40,313 nt of DNA, taken from contig CANQNF010000025.1 of assembly GCA_947625125.1 (NCBI GenBank), positions 1 through 40,313 on the forward strand, given 5' to 3'. A program made the translations under genes and the position numbers. Position 1 is the stretch's first letter, and every line of letters begins with the position of its first letter. Of this stretch, positions 1 through 12,160 are shown piece after piece. The stretch comes from an uncultured Clostridia bacterium. Its GTDB lineage: Bacteria; Bacillota; Clostridia; Oscillospirales; Ruminococcaceae. The notes under the pieces were generated by a model, which was not told the DNA's origin, did no database searches, and saw only the letters and a program-made list of their open reading frames with translations.

Positions 1-36
1 GTTTCTTACTTCCTTTCGAATGATGTTACGGTTACT

Positions 37-111
37 TCATTCTACCAGAAGTGCGGGGACATGTCTATATTTTTGTCTCTTTTTCTTTTTGCGAAAGATA
101 TTGTACCTTAT
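37..111. repeat. Left copy of 75-bp inverted end repeat, probable IS end
   Basis: This segment is an imperfect reverse complement of the last 75 bases of the window. Both copies contain a tract reading GACATGTCCCCGCACTTC and then TGGTAGAATGA on the outward-facing strand. The most divergent part is the AT-rich middle. The outermost 36 bases here contain a GAAAGGAAGT-like ribosome binding site pointing out of the window, so a gene may start just outside. An insertion-sequence terminus is the simplest reading, but the family is not identified. Confidence 0.55.
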
Positions 112-123
112 CGTCTTTTTTGC

Positions 124-591
124 CTACTTATTCTTGCTACCCGTAAACGGGTCAGTAAACTCTTTGAACGTGATCTGATCCATCGTGTAATCTTCCTCTA
201 ACTGATTTTTTATGTACTCCTTTATCGCTTTTTCATTCCTGCCTACCGTATCCACAAAATATCCTCTGCACCAAAAATGCCGGCTTCCGTACTTGTATTT
301 CAGATTCGCGTGCCTGTCGAATATCATTAGTGTACTTTTCCCCTTGAGATATCCCATGAATTGTGCTATACTGAGATACGGCGGTATGCTCACAAGCATA
401 TGTATATGATCCGGCATTGCGTTTGCCTCTATTATTTCTACTTTCTTTTCATCACACAGCTTTCTCAGTATCTCTCCTATATCCTTTTTCAGTTTCCCAT
501 ATATCTCTTTCCTTCGATACTTTGGTGCAAACACTATATGATACTCACACCTGTACGTTGAATGTGACAACGTCTTTATTTCATTTTTCAT
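124..591 (-). CDS. tnpA: IS200/IS605 family transposase TnpA
   Basis: This is a 155-residue Y1 single-strand DNA transposase. In this family TnpA cleaves and rejoins hairpin-marked ends of single-stranded DNA through a 5'-phosphotyrosine. The HUH metal-binding motif is His-Ile-His at residues 62-64, in the context AMPDHIHML. The catalytic Tyr is at about 126 in KEYIKNQ, with the helper Gln at 130. Length matches the usual ~150 residues. The start at 591 is chosen because AGGAGG precedes it at good spacing; a further in-frame ATG at 672 adds 27 residues unlike the family. No tnpB lies beside it, so this is an IS200-type single-gene element. The likely left-end hairpin is at 696-716. The protein looks intact. 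Confidence 0.93.
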   Translation of the reverse strand: MKNEIKTLSHSTYRCEYHIVFAPKYRRKEIYGKLKKDIGEILRKLCDEKKVEIIEANAMPDHIHMLVSIPPYLSIAQFMGYLKGKSTLMIFDRHANLKYKYGSRHFWCRGYFVDTVGRNEKAIKEYIKNQLEEDYTMDQITFKEFTDPFTGSKNK

Positions 592-695
592 GCTAATAAC
601 CTCCTGATGTTTTTGATAGTTTTGCGGTCGCCATACCTTTCCTATCTTACCACATTCGGAGGTTATTTTCATCTCTTGCTGAAGCTTTTTTATTC

Positions 696-716
696 ACCCC
701 CGGTAGAACCGGGGGT
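696..716. other. IS200 left-end hairpin
   Basis: A perfect 9-bp stem (ACCCCCGGT with ACCGGGGGT) around a 3-base loop lies ~105 bp upstream of the tnpA start. IS200/IS605 elements carry subterminal hairpins recognised by TnpA at this position. Its right arm is the start of the 27-bp sequence repeated at 8011-8037. Confidence 0.6.
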
Positions 717-732
717 TTTGTTACGCTAAAGC
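706..732. repeat. 27-bp direct repeat, left copy
   Basis: Identical over 27 bp to 8011-8037. The two copies bracket the serine-recombinase mobilizable element. Here the repeat begins inside the IS200 hairpin; at the right copy the other hairpin arm is absent. Confidence 0.75.
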
Positions 733-795
733 GGACAAAATAAATATCCCCCGGCGTAAAGTGGGGTGTCATAAGGAAGCTAAAACTTTTTTCTG

Positions 796-4201
<3,406 letters not shown>

Positions 4202-4209
4202 CAGTTCAC

Positions 4210-4467
4210 CTACCTTGTAATCAGATTTTGCACTTCGGGGAGTGCGAAGATTTTCTCGGCAAGCTCGTAAAACTCGACCTCGCTCATCTCCTTGACCGAC
4301 GGTGCAATGTTTTCAACAGCTGCTCCACGGGTGATAAGGCGATGAGCGCGTTTCTGCCGTTCACCATGTTCATAGTAGGTTTTGCGGTTTTTGAGCCGAG
4401 CAAGGTTGTGATATTCTTGCTCAAGCTCCTGTTCGGTTTGCTTGATTTGTTCTTCAATTCTGGTCAT
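4210..4467 (-). CDS. DUF3847 family protein
   Basis: An 85-residue charged protein: an N-terminal coiled coil rich in Glu, Gln and Lys (about 1-40), then RAHRLITRGAAVENI and a C-terminal helix. This matches DUF3847, a family encoded directly upstream of MobA/MobL relaxases in mobilizable elements. A role as an accessory oriT-binding or relaxosome protein is inference from position only. The start at 4467 has AAAGGAGG seven bases upstream. The in-frame ATG at 4659 would read through the GC-rich oriT region and is rejected. Confidence 0.85.
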   Translation of the reverse strand: MTRIEEQIKQTEQELEQEYHNLARLKNRKTYYEHGERQKRAHRLITRGAAVENIAPSVKEMSEVEFYELAEKIFALPEVQNLITR

Positions 4468-4559
4468 ATTTCCTCCTTTGTGACATAAAAATACCGCCCA
4501 CGGCGTGGACGGTTTTAAACTATTGGGATAGCTGCGGGGCAGCGCAAGGCGTCTCGGCT

Positions 4560-4662
4560 GTCGCCTCGGTCGGTGCTTCTGCCTGCGGCAGAGGTCGCCA
4601 CCGGCGACCCGCACCGCAGAGCGCACATACCCCCACGGGGGGGTATAGAAGTGCGCCATTCG
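4560..4662. other. Candidate origin of transfer (oriT), MOBQ type
   Basis: This GC-rich non-coding stretch holds several short inverted repeats, including CTGCCTGCGGCAG and GGTCGCCACCGGCGACC. A near-perfect hairpin at 4627-4646 (ATACCCCC / GGGGGTAT) is followed at once by AGAAGTGCGCC at 4648-4658. RSF1010-type oriT has the same layout, an inverted repeat followed by TAAGTGCGCCCT, where the relaxase nicks. The site is just upstream of the DUF3847-relaxase operon. Confidence 0.6.
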
Positions 4663-4675
4663 GTTTTCCAGATTC

Positions 4676-4954
4676 TCAAAAGCGATTTATAATGACACCA
4701 TTGTCAAGACACCACTTTCTCGCAAAAGCATCTCCGTTTTGACCTCTTTGACATAGTTCATATTTAATAACTGCTCCGACGATTTTAAGATCAGGATTAT
4801 CATGCCCCAATAGAGTGTTGTCTGCAAAGCGTATGCGGAAATTGTGAAATTCGCTTTTGGCAACGAATGTATCGTACCTGCCGCTATAATCAACAGACAT
4901 CGGTTGTTTTTCTGCACCCTGTATTGTCATTTCCTGTTGCGTAGAGCCACTCAC
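4676..4954 (-). CDS. Hypothetical protein
   Basis: A protein of about 92 residues not recognised from any family. It has alternating hydrophobic and charged residues typical of a small globular beta/alpha fold (SEFHNFRIRFADNT, then DLKIVGAVIKYELCQ), with no signal peptide or membrane segment. The GTG start at 4954 is proposed because GGGAGGAG lies about six bases upstream. An ATG at 4987 would add 11 residues but has no ribosome binding site. It lies between the candidate oriT and the cargo lipoprotein and could be cargo or a decayed accessory gene. Confidence 0.5.
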   Translation of the reverse strand: MSGSTQQEMTIQGAEKQPMSVDYSGRYDTFVAKSEFHNFRIRFADNTLLGHDNPDLKIVGAVIKYELCQRGQNGDAFARKWCLDNGVIINRF

Positions 4955-5086
4955 AACATATCTCCTCCCTATCTTCAGATACTTCATGTTTGTCAGAGCG
5001 GAGACATCCAGTCCTCAACTCTGAAACTATCATCGGTGAAAAGCGCTGTTCGAAACAAGGCCAATCATAAATTGCTCAGCGTTGTC

Positions 5087-6076
5087 CTAATAGGGAAAGT
5101 CCACACCGCAAATTGCTGGTATGTCGCTTGCGCCTAATACTCGATTCCATTCTTCTGAGCTACCCTCGTAGTAAACTATGGCATTGCATTTCGTGAAAGT
5201 TCCGTAGCTTGAGTGGATTGACTTTGGAAGATAGATGGATTCGAGCGACTTGCAGTCTCTGAACACTTGCGCTGTCATACGCATGATGTTTTCCGACATC
5301 TGCACTTCCGACAGCGACGTGCAGTAATTAAAGGCCGAGTTTGCTATTATAATCAGCGAATCCGGCAGAGATATTTTTGCAAGATAGGTACAATTTTCAA
5401 ATGCGTGGCCGGCAATGCCAATCACGCCATCCGGTATCTCAATTTCGGTTCCGTCGGGCATGTCGCCCTTGTACTTATATACAACTTTTCCCGCATACAC
5501 GATACCGTCCGGCTGATTCTTATACCATGTGGATTCGTCAAACACTCCGGATGCAATAAAGTAAAGAGTATCCGGGAAGGAGATGTTCACTATATCCGTT
5601 TTGCTCGCGTAATTTGAGGACAGCGTAGCGGAGATTTCCGTAACGGGATAACCTTCTATCGTTTCCGGCACCGTCACATCGGAAGAGGACCCGATATAAT
5701 CTTGTATCGACACATAGCTTTTTAGAGGATCATCTGTATAAAGATATATCCAATATGACCAGTTATCGTCCTGCCCCTCGACCAGTTCATATCCTCCATG
5801 ACCAACCTTGGATTCGATTAGCGCGAGGTCATATCCCTTTGCAGGATCGGAAGCATTATTCGAGTCTGCGGAAGGGGCCTTTTCAGAATCATCTTTTTCG
5901 TCATCATTCTTTTCCGAACCTTCTCCAGTCTGCGAAACATTTTCCGAGGGAGTTCCGCCCTGTTCCGTGCTATCGCTTCTGCCGGAATCATTATTTCCGC
6001 ATCCCACAATTAGGCTAACTATAAGTGATAAAATCACCGCCAACGTAAGTACCTTAGATAATCTTTTCTGTTGCAT
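5087..6076 (-). CDS. Leucine-rich repeat (BspA-like) lipoprotein
   Basis: A 329-residue predicted surface lipoprotein. The signal peptide ends in a lipobox (LIVGC, Cys at ~26), followed by a Ser/Glu/Asp-rich spacer to about 75. After a unique region come LRR_5-type repeats (IPDGVIGIAGHAFENCTYL, LPDSLIIIANSAFNYCTSL, IFRDCKSLESIYLPKS-like), the fold of BspA-type surface proteins. The start has TGGAGG at good spacing. It is the only clear cargo gene of the element. BspA-like proteins mediate adhesion in some bacteria; the function here is unknown. Only about four repeats are present, fewer than in the 516-residue paralogue at 35667. Confidence 0.85.
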   Translation of the reverse strand: MQQKRLSKVLTLAVILSLIVSLIVGCGNNDSGRSDSTEQGGTPSENVSQTGEGSEKNDDEKDDSEKAPSADSNNASDPAKGYDLALIESKVGHGGYELVEGQDDNWSYWIYLYTDDPLKSYVSIQDYIGSSSDVTVPETIEGYPVTEISATLSSNYASKTDIVNISFPDTLYFIASGVFDESTWYKNQPDGIVYAGKVVYKYKGDMPDGTEIEIPDGVIGIAGHAFENCTYLAKISLPDSLIIIANSAFNYCTSLSEVQMSENIMRMTAQVFRDCKSLESIYLPKSIHSSYGTFTKCNAIVYYEGSSEEWNRVLGASDIPAICGVDFPY

Positions 6077-6261
6077 AAAAATTCCTCCAATTTTCTAATG
6101 GTTGAAATGTGTACATTTTTGCCAAGGAAATTTTGTGAGAATCTTTCGGCAAATTTATCAATTTTAAGTTCGAAAATACTTGATTTTTGTTCAGATATGT
6201 AGTATAATAAATGCAGTAAATTTTAAATTGAGATTTGCGAAAAGGTACACATTGTTGTAAA

Positions 6262-6291
6262 AACGGTCTGCTGAAAAATAGCAGACTTTTT
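6262..6291 (+). terminator. Rho-independent terminator-like hairpin
   Basis: GTCTGCT and AGCAGAC form a 7-bp stem with loop GAAAAAT, followed by five T residues. No plus-strand gene ends just upstream, so it may insulate the lipoprotein gene or mark a lost gene. Confidence 0.5.
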
Positions 6292-6917
6292 GTATATTTC
6301 TGCTTTGTAGCGAAATGATGAAAGGGGTATATTGCAGAATTTGGCGGCGGGTGTGCCTGTGATTTTACCCGCCCGCCATCGTTGATAGCTGCTGTAAAAG
6401 TTCTCGGGCAGCGGCTCATAATATTCATTTTACCTTCAAATTTTGTATTTGCCTGACTGCATATGATGTTCGCACCTAAGCAAACGCGCATAACTGTCAT
6501 GCATATTTTTCTTCTTTTGTTTATCTTTTCAGTTTTCCTTGATGCGTATACCTGTTCAAACTTGGCATGGTTGATTTCGCGGTTTAATGTGATTCATCGC
6601 TATTACGCGAAATGTCACACTGTATAACAAATGCTGTACACTGTTCAGCATCACGCTGTTTGATATGGTTATCCATACTGCGCAGATAACAAATTCGCCA
6701 TTTCGCGATTGCTCTGTTTTTGCCGTTTCAATGAAAGCCGTTCCTGCCATGCTTTTGCTGCTATGACGTTCTCGCCCGCCTTGGTTCGCTTAGGTACGAA
6801 AACCTTCGTCGCAAACTTCACCAACGGGCATATCACTTTCTCACGGTCTGCGGCGTAGCAGGGCTCCATATCCCTCGCCCCTCCGCACGCGTCGGGTCTC
6901 GCTCATTCCGCACACAT

Positions 6918-6989
6918 GCGATTATTTCTCCGCAAGACAACCGAGGCAATCGTTGCCGTCGAGGGCAGTCGAGCGGAAAGAAATAACGC
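6918..6989. repeat. Structured 72-bp repeat, copy 1
   Basis: The outer arms GCGATTATTTCTCCG and CGGAAAGAAATAACGC pair. Inside are GAC/GTC and a hairpin GGCAATCGTTGCC. The second copy is at 14374-14445, with changes that mostly keep pairing. Confidence 0.6.
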
Positions 6990-7089
6990 TTGTGATTCCG
7001 CCTTTCCCCCACAAAGTCTTACGACTGTGCGGGAACCCCTGAATTTATTTTACAACATTTTCGTGCTCACGTTGAGTGGCGAAGTTATT

Positions 7090-7911
7090 ATGTATGCAAA
7101 GCTTACAATTCCCGAAAGGTTAAAAGATTTAAGAGTAATGTAAAAGCACTTGACTTTGGAAGAATTAGCAGAACAAACTGGGCTATCCAAATCTGTCCTT
7201 GGTAAATACGAAACTGATGTTTACAAAGACATCAGTCCATATGCAATAGTGACTTTGGCAGAGTTCTACGGTGTGTCTACCGACTACCTGCTCAGGCTGA
7301 CAGAAACAAAAAATCACCCAAACACAACTCTTGACGAGTTGCATTTGAGTGATGAAGCGATAGATATTTTGAAGAGTGAAAAACTAAATAATAGGCTAAT
7401 TTGTGAAATCCTTTGTCATGAAAACTTTAGGCGGCTGCTCGTTGATTCGGAGGTTTTCGTTGATAGAATCGCGGAAATGCACACCGAGGAATTTACTTCA
7501 ATCATGAATGTCGGCAGGCTTAAAGTCTTGGCAAAGTCGGGTGACGATAATGCCTTGGACGCACGGACTTTGGAAATCGCGGAAGATGTAGACAAGCATT
7601 ATATTGAGGGCGTTTTGATACAAGATTTGCTCTCAATACTTAACGACATCAGAGAAAAACATTTTGCGGACAGTACGACAGCTGACGCTCCGTACACGGC
7701 AGACGAAGCGCAGAAAAAGATTGACGAGGTTATGAATTTTAAGGGGAGCGAGCGGGAGAAGCAGCTGTTTTTGGTCTGCAATCAGCTGCAAATCCCATAT
7801 AATACTTTGAAACCTGACGAGAAAGCTGCGCTTTTAAGTGCAATATCAAAGTCAAAAATTTTGGGCAAGTTGGGAAAGCATGGCAGAGGTAAAAGAAAGC
7901 ATAAAAAATAG
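7090..7911 (+). pseudogene. XRE-family regulator interrupted by an in-frame stop
   Basis: Without the stop this would be a ~273-residue regulator of Tn4451-type elements starting MYAKLTIPERLKDLRV. A TAA at 7141-7143 replaces codon 18, just inside the helix-turn-helix, and the frame continues with LTLEELAEQTGLSKSVLGKYE and a long C-terminal domain. Relatives carry an uninterrupted LRVERxLTLEELAEQTGLSKS, so a nonsense change is likely. Reinitiation at the TTG at 7150 could make a 253-residue protein lacking the first helix, but its Shine-Dalgarno sequence is poor. A strong terminator overlaps the true stop codon. The downstream frame is otherwise undamaged, suggesting recent loss. Confidence 0.75.
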
Positions 7912-7938
7912 GGCAAGGATAATCCTTGCCCTATTTTC
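7906..7938 (+). terminator. Rho-independent terminator of the XRE gene
   Basis: Arms AAATAGGGCAAGG and CCTTGCCCTATTT form a perfect 13-bp stem with a 5-base loop, followed by T residues. The XRE stop codon is inside the left arm. Confidence 0.85.
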
Positions 7939-8010
7939 GCCCTAAATTCCGCTTGATGGGTGCCGTAACTTAAATTTTTTGATTGAAAACTTCTTTATGG
8001 ACACCTGCCC

Positions 8011-8037
8011 GAACCGGGGGTTTTGTTACGCTAAAGC
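8011..8037. repeat. 27-bp direct repeat, right copy
   Basis: Identical to 706-732. It marks the right flank of the mobilizable element and looks like part of an IS200 left end lacking one hairpin arm. Confidence 0.75.
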
Positions 8038-8048
8038 AGGCAATAATG

Positions 8049-8089
8049 AAAAAGCCATCTCAAAGACTAAAGCTTTGAGAGGGCTTTTT
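8049..8089. terminator. Bidirectional terminator-like hairpin
   Basis: AAAAAGCC and CTCAAAG pair with CTTTGAG and GGCTTTTT, giving a long stem with A and T tails on both strands. Confidence 0.7.
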
Positions 8090-8800
8090 ACTGAGGCTCC
8101 TACGTCGCACAAGCTAAAAAGGGATTCGCTGCGCGAATGCCATTTTGAGTCACCTCCCCCCGACCCCCTCCTCGAGGAGGGGGAACGGGCGAACGAACCT
8201 TGGCGATAAATCCGTATCATTTCCTTGCGGAAATTGATACGGATTTTAATATACTCTCCTGCCATGACCCACCAGCAAAAGGTATTCGCTTCGCTCATAC
8301 TATCTAAAGCGCCCTACCCCCTGACCCCCTCCCATGGGGGGAGGGGGCGGCGCTATACCCGAGGTTTCTGCAAGCCCAGTCGGGGGGAGGGGGATTTTTA
8401 ATAGCATGAGCGAGCGACGGGCATGCCGAGGTCTGCGCAAACTTGTGCGCGAGCGAATACCTTATCCCGGTTTGGGCGGCGCAGGAGTGAGCGGAAAATC
8501 CCCACCGGAATTTGCAAAAATTCTGATGGGGGGTTCAACCAAGGTTTGGGCGGGCGTTCCCCTCCTTGAGGAGGGGGGTCAGGGGGAGGTGACTCAAATA
8601 GTATGAGCGTAGCGAATACCTTTTAATAGGGTCGTGGCGGGATGGCATATTAAAATCCGTATCAATTTCCGCAAGGAAATAATACGGATTTTTCCGGTAA
8701 AGTTTGTGCGGCAATTCCCCCTCCTTGAGGAGGGGTCGGGGAGGGGGTGCTTAAAATAGCATTCGCCACGCAGTGGCAAATCCCTTTTAGCAAGGCAACA
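8090..8800. repeat. Mosaic of palindromic intergenic repeats, block 1
   Basis: Three recurring modules are packed together. Module A is a TAGCATGAGCGAAGCGAA-like tract plus TACC, seen at about 8277-8300 (inverted) and 8600-8622. Module B is a C-rich palindrome CCCCCTCCTTGAGGAGGGGG, near 8163-8183, 8555-8580 and 8718-8740. Module C is a hairpin built on AAATCCGTATC/GATACGGATTT at 8208-8246 and 8652-8692, with a diverged copy near 8501-8533. Open frames here are incidental and carry no protein signal. Confidence 0.7.
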
Positions 8801-8879
8801 GCGGGTTCTTTTTATTGCTCATCGTTACAAACGCCCCCCTTTTATTCGTGAGCACTGACGGCCACAGCCCCTCTTCCCC

Positions 8880-9629
8880 CTACCCGTTGTTTTCCCTTGG
8901 CGTCTCCCTCACGCTGACCTCGCCCGAGAACAGCTTCCGGATTTCCCCCTGTGCCTCCACGACGAGCCGAAAATCGTCGTCCACGCCTAAAACCTGCGCA
9001 TGAAATGCCTCCCCGCCGGTCGGCAGTACCTCTACCCGCTTGCCGTCGAGAATCGATCGCGCCCGGTAACGCTGCGAAAGATCGGCCCGCAGCGGTATTT
9101 CATGCCTTAAATTTTCGAGAATTTTTTTCGCCAGACTAAGCCTAAGGCCCTCGCTTTGCTGCCCAAAAACAGCACCGGCACGGTTTTTTATTTCATCGGG
9201 AAAGCCGCCGGCAGGCTCGAAAAGGTTGACGCCGACCCCCACGATCGCCGCGCCCGGGGCCGCACCGACAGTCTCGGCAAGGATGCCGCAGACCTTTCGG
9301 CCGCCGATGTAAACGTCGTTGACCCACTTTATACCGGCCGGGTCCGAGCCGCACGCTTCGAGCGCTTCTGCCACAGCGACCGCCGCCGCCGGGGTTATAT
9401 ATCTGTAAAAATCTTCCGGCAGGTCGTGCAGCAGCGCCGACATATAGAGCCCGCCGTCGGGGCTGTAGAAGCTCCTGCCGAGGCGCCCGCGGCCGCCGGT
9501 CTGGGCGCGCGCAATGGCGCAGAGGTCGCCCGCGCACCCCTCTGCCCGGCGTTTCAGGTAGCTGTTAGTCGAGTCGAGCAGGTCGTGCTCCTCGACGGTA
9601 AAGCCGGCGAAGCTGTAAATCTTTGGCAT
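8880..9629 (-). CDS. birA: Biotin--[acetyl-CoA-carboxylase] ligase
   Basis: A 249-residue cytosolic class I biotin protein ligase. It activates biotin with ATP and attaches it to the target lysine of biotin carboxyl carrier proteins. Visible signatures are STNSYLK (about 20-26), the biotin/AMP loop GRGRLGRSF (46-54), KWVNDV with Lys101, and GVGVNLF. The C-terminal SH3-like domain follows (KRVEVLP to the end). There is no N-terminal helix-turn-helix, so it is an enzyme only and not a repressor. TTGGAGG precedes the ATG. It stands alone between two repeat-rich spacers, with high GC typical of the resident chromosome. Confidence 0.95.
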   Translation of the reverse strand: MPKIYSFAGFTVEEHDLLDSTNSYLKRRAEGCAGDLCAIARAQTGGRGRLGRSFYSPDGGLYMSALLHDLPEDFYRYITPAAAVAVAEALEACGSDPAGIKWVNDVYIGGRKVCGILAETVGAAPGAAIVGVGVNLFEPAGGFPDEIKNRAGAVFGQQSEGLRLSLAKKILENLRHEIPLRADLSQRYRARSILDGKRVEVLPTGGEAFHAQVLGVDDDFRLVVEAQGEIRKLFSGEVSVRETPRENNG

Positions 9630-10949
9630 AAATCCTCCAATTTTCGATTACAAATAGTAATATTTTATATTTTTATGACATTTTGGGCAGCAGCCTGCGC
9701 CGCCTCAAACTTGTTTTTCTATTTTTTGGCAGATAGATCCGCGCTCGGCATTAGTTCAAAAAGGGGAGCGCAAAACCCGCGCTTCGGGCTTGCACTCCTG
9801 CCCCCAAAAACTGCGCATGCCCGCCTGCCGAAAAATCGGTATTCGCTCCGCTCATGCTGTTAAAGTCCCCCTCCCCAACCCCTCCCCCAAGGGAGGGGCT
9901 ACTGCGGGGACTTTCTCTTTGCGGCCCGCCGACCCTCGCTCGCGACCGCTGCTGCGTTCGCTCGCTCGGGCGTGAGCGATGACCGGCAGCTCAGTGCCTC
10001 TACCTATCGGGGGACACCCTGACGGTTTCCCCCGATACCCCTTTCCGATTCCCCCACCCCCGTACCCCCTCCCCCTGATGGGGGAGGGGACTGTGCTATC
10101 CCGAGGTTTCTGCAAGCTCAGTCGGGGGGAATTTAAGATAGCATGAGCCACGCAGTGGCGAATACCTTTTCTCAAGGGCTGTGGTGGGTCGGGATTTTTT
10201 ACTCCGATAGTGCCGCTTTCCCGTTTATGTGGACAACTCACTATAATATGTGAATTCGCCGCTTTAAAGTGCTAAACCCGCCACAACCCACACGGTCTCT
10301 TTTAATACAAAAGCATTTGCTCTCGCCGTTCCCCCTCCTTGAGGAGGGGGTCAGGGGGAGGTGACTTAAAATAGCATGAGCGAAGCGAATACCTTGTCCC
10401 CTCGGGTCGAGGCAGGCAAGGTATATAATCCGTATCAACTTCCGCAAGGAATTGATACGGATTATAGACAAGGTTTGGTCGGAGCATTCCCCTCCCCTTA
10501 GGGGAGGGGCCGGGGGAGGGGGATTTTTAGATAGCATGAGCGAAGCGAATACCTTTTCTTCAAGCTATAGCAGATCGGGATTCTTTTTGTTTTACGTCAC
10601 GGGCGAATGGTGGGCGCCCACGGGCGGGATTTTTTACTCCGATAGTGCCGCTTTCCCGTCCTCATGATTGAACCATTATTATATATGTGTTCACCACTTT
10701 AAAGCGCTAAAGCCGCCTCTATATCATCATTCGTTTATCAAACAAAAGCTCTTGTTCCCGCCGTTCCCCCTCCTTGAGGAGGGGGTCAGGGGGTGGTGAC
10801 TCAAAATAGTATGAGCGCGTAGCGCGAATACCTTTTGGCAGGGCTACGGCAGGATGTTCCGGGGAGGAACTTCAAGATAGTATGAGCGAAGCGAATCCCT
10901 TTTTCTCGGGAGGTTCAGGCGTGAATAACCCCCCTCCCCCAACCGTCTT
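9630..10949. repeat. Repeat-rich spacer, block 2
   Basis: The first 200 bp show nothing recognisable. From about 9833 the spacer is a mosaic of modules A, B and C. Module A occurs near 9836-9862 (inverted), 10138-10167, 10373-10393, 10534-10552, 10807-10833 and 10877-10900. Module C is at 10425-10465. C-rich palindromes lie near 9868-9897, 10067-10088, 10330-10360, 10488-10525 and 10765-10800. A longer segment containing TTTTTTACTCCGATAGTGCC recurs near 10194 and 10629. No gene is supported. Confidence 0.7.
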
Positions 10950-12086
10950 TCACCCCGCCTCTACCCTCGGGACCCTCGGGCTTATCCCGCAGACTATCTC
11001 GTACCCTATCGTCCCGATGAGGTCGGCGAGGTCGTCCGCGGTTATTTCGTCATTTCCGTCGCGGCCGAACAACGTTACCGTGTCGCCCTCGCAAACGTCC
11101 GGCACGCCGCTTACGTCTATCATCATCTGGTCCATGCATATCCTGCCGATGACGGGCGCGCGCATGCCCCGGACGAGGACTTCGGATTTTCCCGACAAAA
11201 GCCTCGGATAGCCGTCGGCGTAGCCTATCGTAACGGTCGCGATCTTGGTCTCGCGCTCGGTCTTGTAGGTCCTGCCGTAGCTGACGTAAACGCCCGGCTC
11301 GACGGTCTTGACCTGGGCTATGCATGCCTTAAGCTCCATGACCGGCTCTAAATCGACCGGCAGCGCCAGACTGTAATTCGGCTTTAACCCGTAGAGCATT
11401 ATCCCGAAGCGGGCGAAGTCCGACCGGGCGTCTTTGTGATAAACGCAGCCCGCCGAGTTAAGAAAATGCACCGCTCCGACGTTCAAGCCCCGTTTTTTCA
11501 GGCGTGCCGCAAGGCCGCAAATCTCTTCGATTTGATTATTTGTGTATTTTTTATCATCGTCTTCCTCCGAATCGGCGCAGGCAAGGTGCGTGAAAATTCC
11601 CTCGACCGAAAGCCCGGGCAGGCCGTAAATCGTCTCGGCTTCCTCTTCGCAGGTCTCGCCCCGAAGCCCTATTCGGGTCATACCTGTGTCCACGGCAATG
11701 TGGGCTCTCAGTTTCACCGGGTCCTTTTCCATAGCTTTGCTGAGTTTTTTTGCATACTCAAGATCGGTCACGGTCTGGATAAGGTCGTGGGCGATTATTG
11801 CGGGGGCGTTTTCGGCGGGAGTGTAGCCGAGAATTAAAATATCGTCCCGGATGCCGGATTTTCTCAGATCCACCGCTTCGACGATATTCGACACCGCATA
11901 GTGCTTCACGCCGCAGCAGTCCCTCAAATACGGCAGGATATGCTCGACGCCGTGGCCGTAGCAGTTCGCCTTTACCACGCACATGAGCTCGTTTTCGGGC
12001 GATAAAAGCGACCGGCACTTTTCTACGTTTCTTCCGAGGCGGTCAAGGTGAATCTCCGCCCAAGCGCGCCTTAAGTAGTTTTGCAT
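10950..12086 (-). CDS. alr: Alanine racemase
   Basis: A 378-residue PLP enzyme converting L- to D-alanine for peptidoglycan. The PLP lysine is Lys39 in CVVKANCYGHG, the second catalytic base is Tyr270 in VSYGRTY, and the MDQ motif is at 318-320; RFGIMLYG is also present. Length is normal. The start has CGGAGG seven bases upstream. The N-terminal barrel and C-terminal beta domain are both complete. It is transcribed in the same direction as the DUF1273 gene upstream, with a 74-bp gap, so weak co-transcription is possible. Confidence 0.96.
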   Translation of the reverse strand: MQNYLRRAWAEIHLDRLGRNVEKCRSLLSPENELMCVVKANCYGHGVEHILPYLRDCCGVKHYAVSNIVEAVDLRKSGIRDDILILGYTPAENAPAIIAHDLIQTVTDLEYAKKLSKAMEKDPVKLRAHIAVDTGMTRIGLRGETCEEEAETIYGLPGLSVEGIFTHLACADSEEDDDKKYTNNQIEEICGLAARLKKRGLNVGAVHFLNSAGCVYHKDARSDFARFGIMLYGLKPNYSLALPVDLEPVMELKACIAQVKTVEPGVYVSYGRTYKTERETKIATVTIGYADGYPRLLSGKSEVLVRGMRAPVIGRICMDQMMIDVSGVPDVCEGDTVTLFGRDGNDEITADDLADLIGTIGYEIVCGISPRVPRVEAG

Positions 12087-12160
12087 GATTTTCCTCCGAT
12101 CAAATTATTACAATATGGCAAATTAGGCTTGAAAAACCCGTGAAGTTGTGGTATATTTAT

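Larger units (their letters stand above)
6077..7089. other. 1-kb region without a convincing gene
   Basis: No reading frame here has both a ribosome binding site and recognisable protein character. The stretch holds a hairpin followed by T residues at 6262-6291, the structured repeat at 6918-6989, and a hairpin-like CCCCCACAAAG/CTGTGCGGG segment near 7010-7040 related to the repeats that follow the tRNA genes. It may be decayed DNA of the element or a boundary. Confidence 0.5.

Noticed and set aside
6556-6750. 64-codon frame containing SVMLNSVQHLL
   Set aside because: Such strings recur in repeat-derived frames; no ribosome site and no neighbour context.
9156-9863. 235-codon open frame antisense to birA
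   Set aside because: A complete BirA with all motifs and a good ribosome site occupies the other strand.
8090-10930. Possible CRISPR array from the dense repeats
   Set aside because: Repeat units vary in length, order and orientation and there are no regular unique spacers or cas genes.
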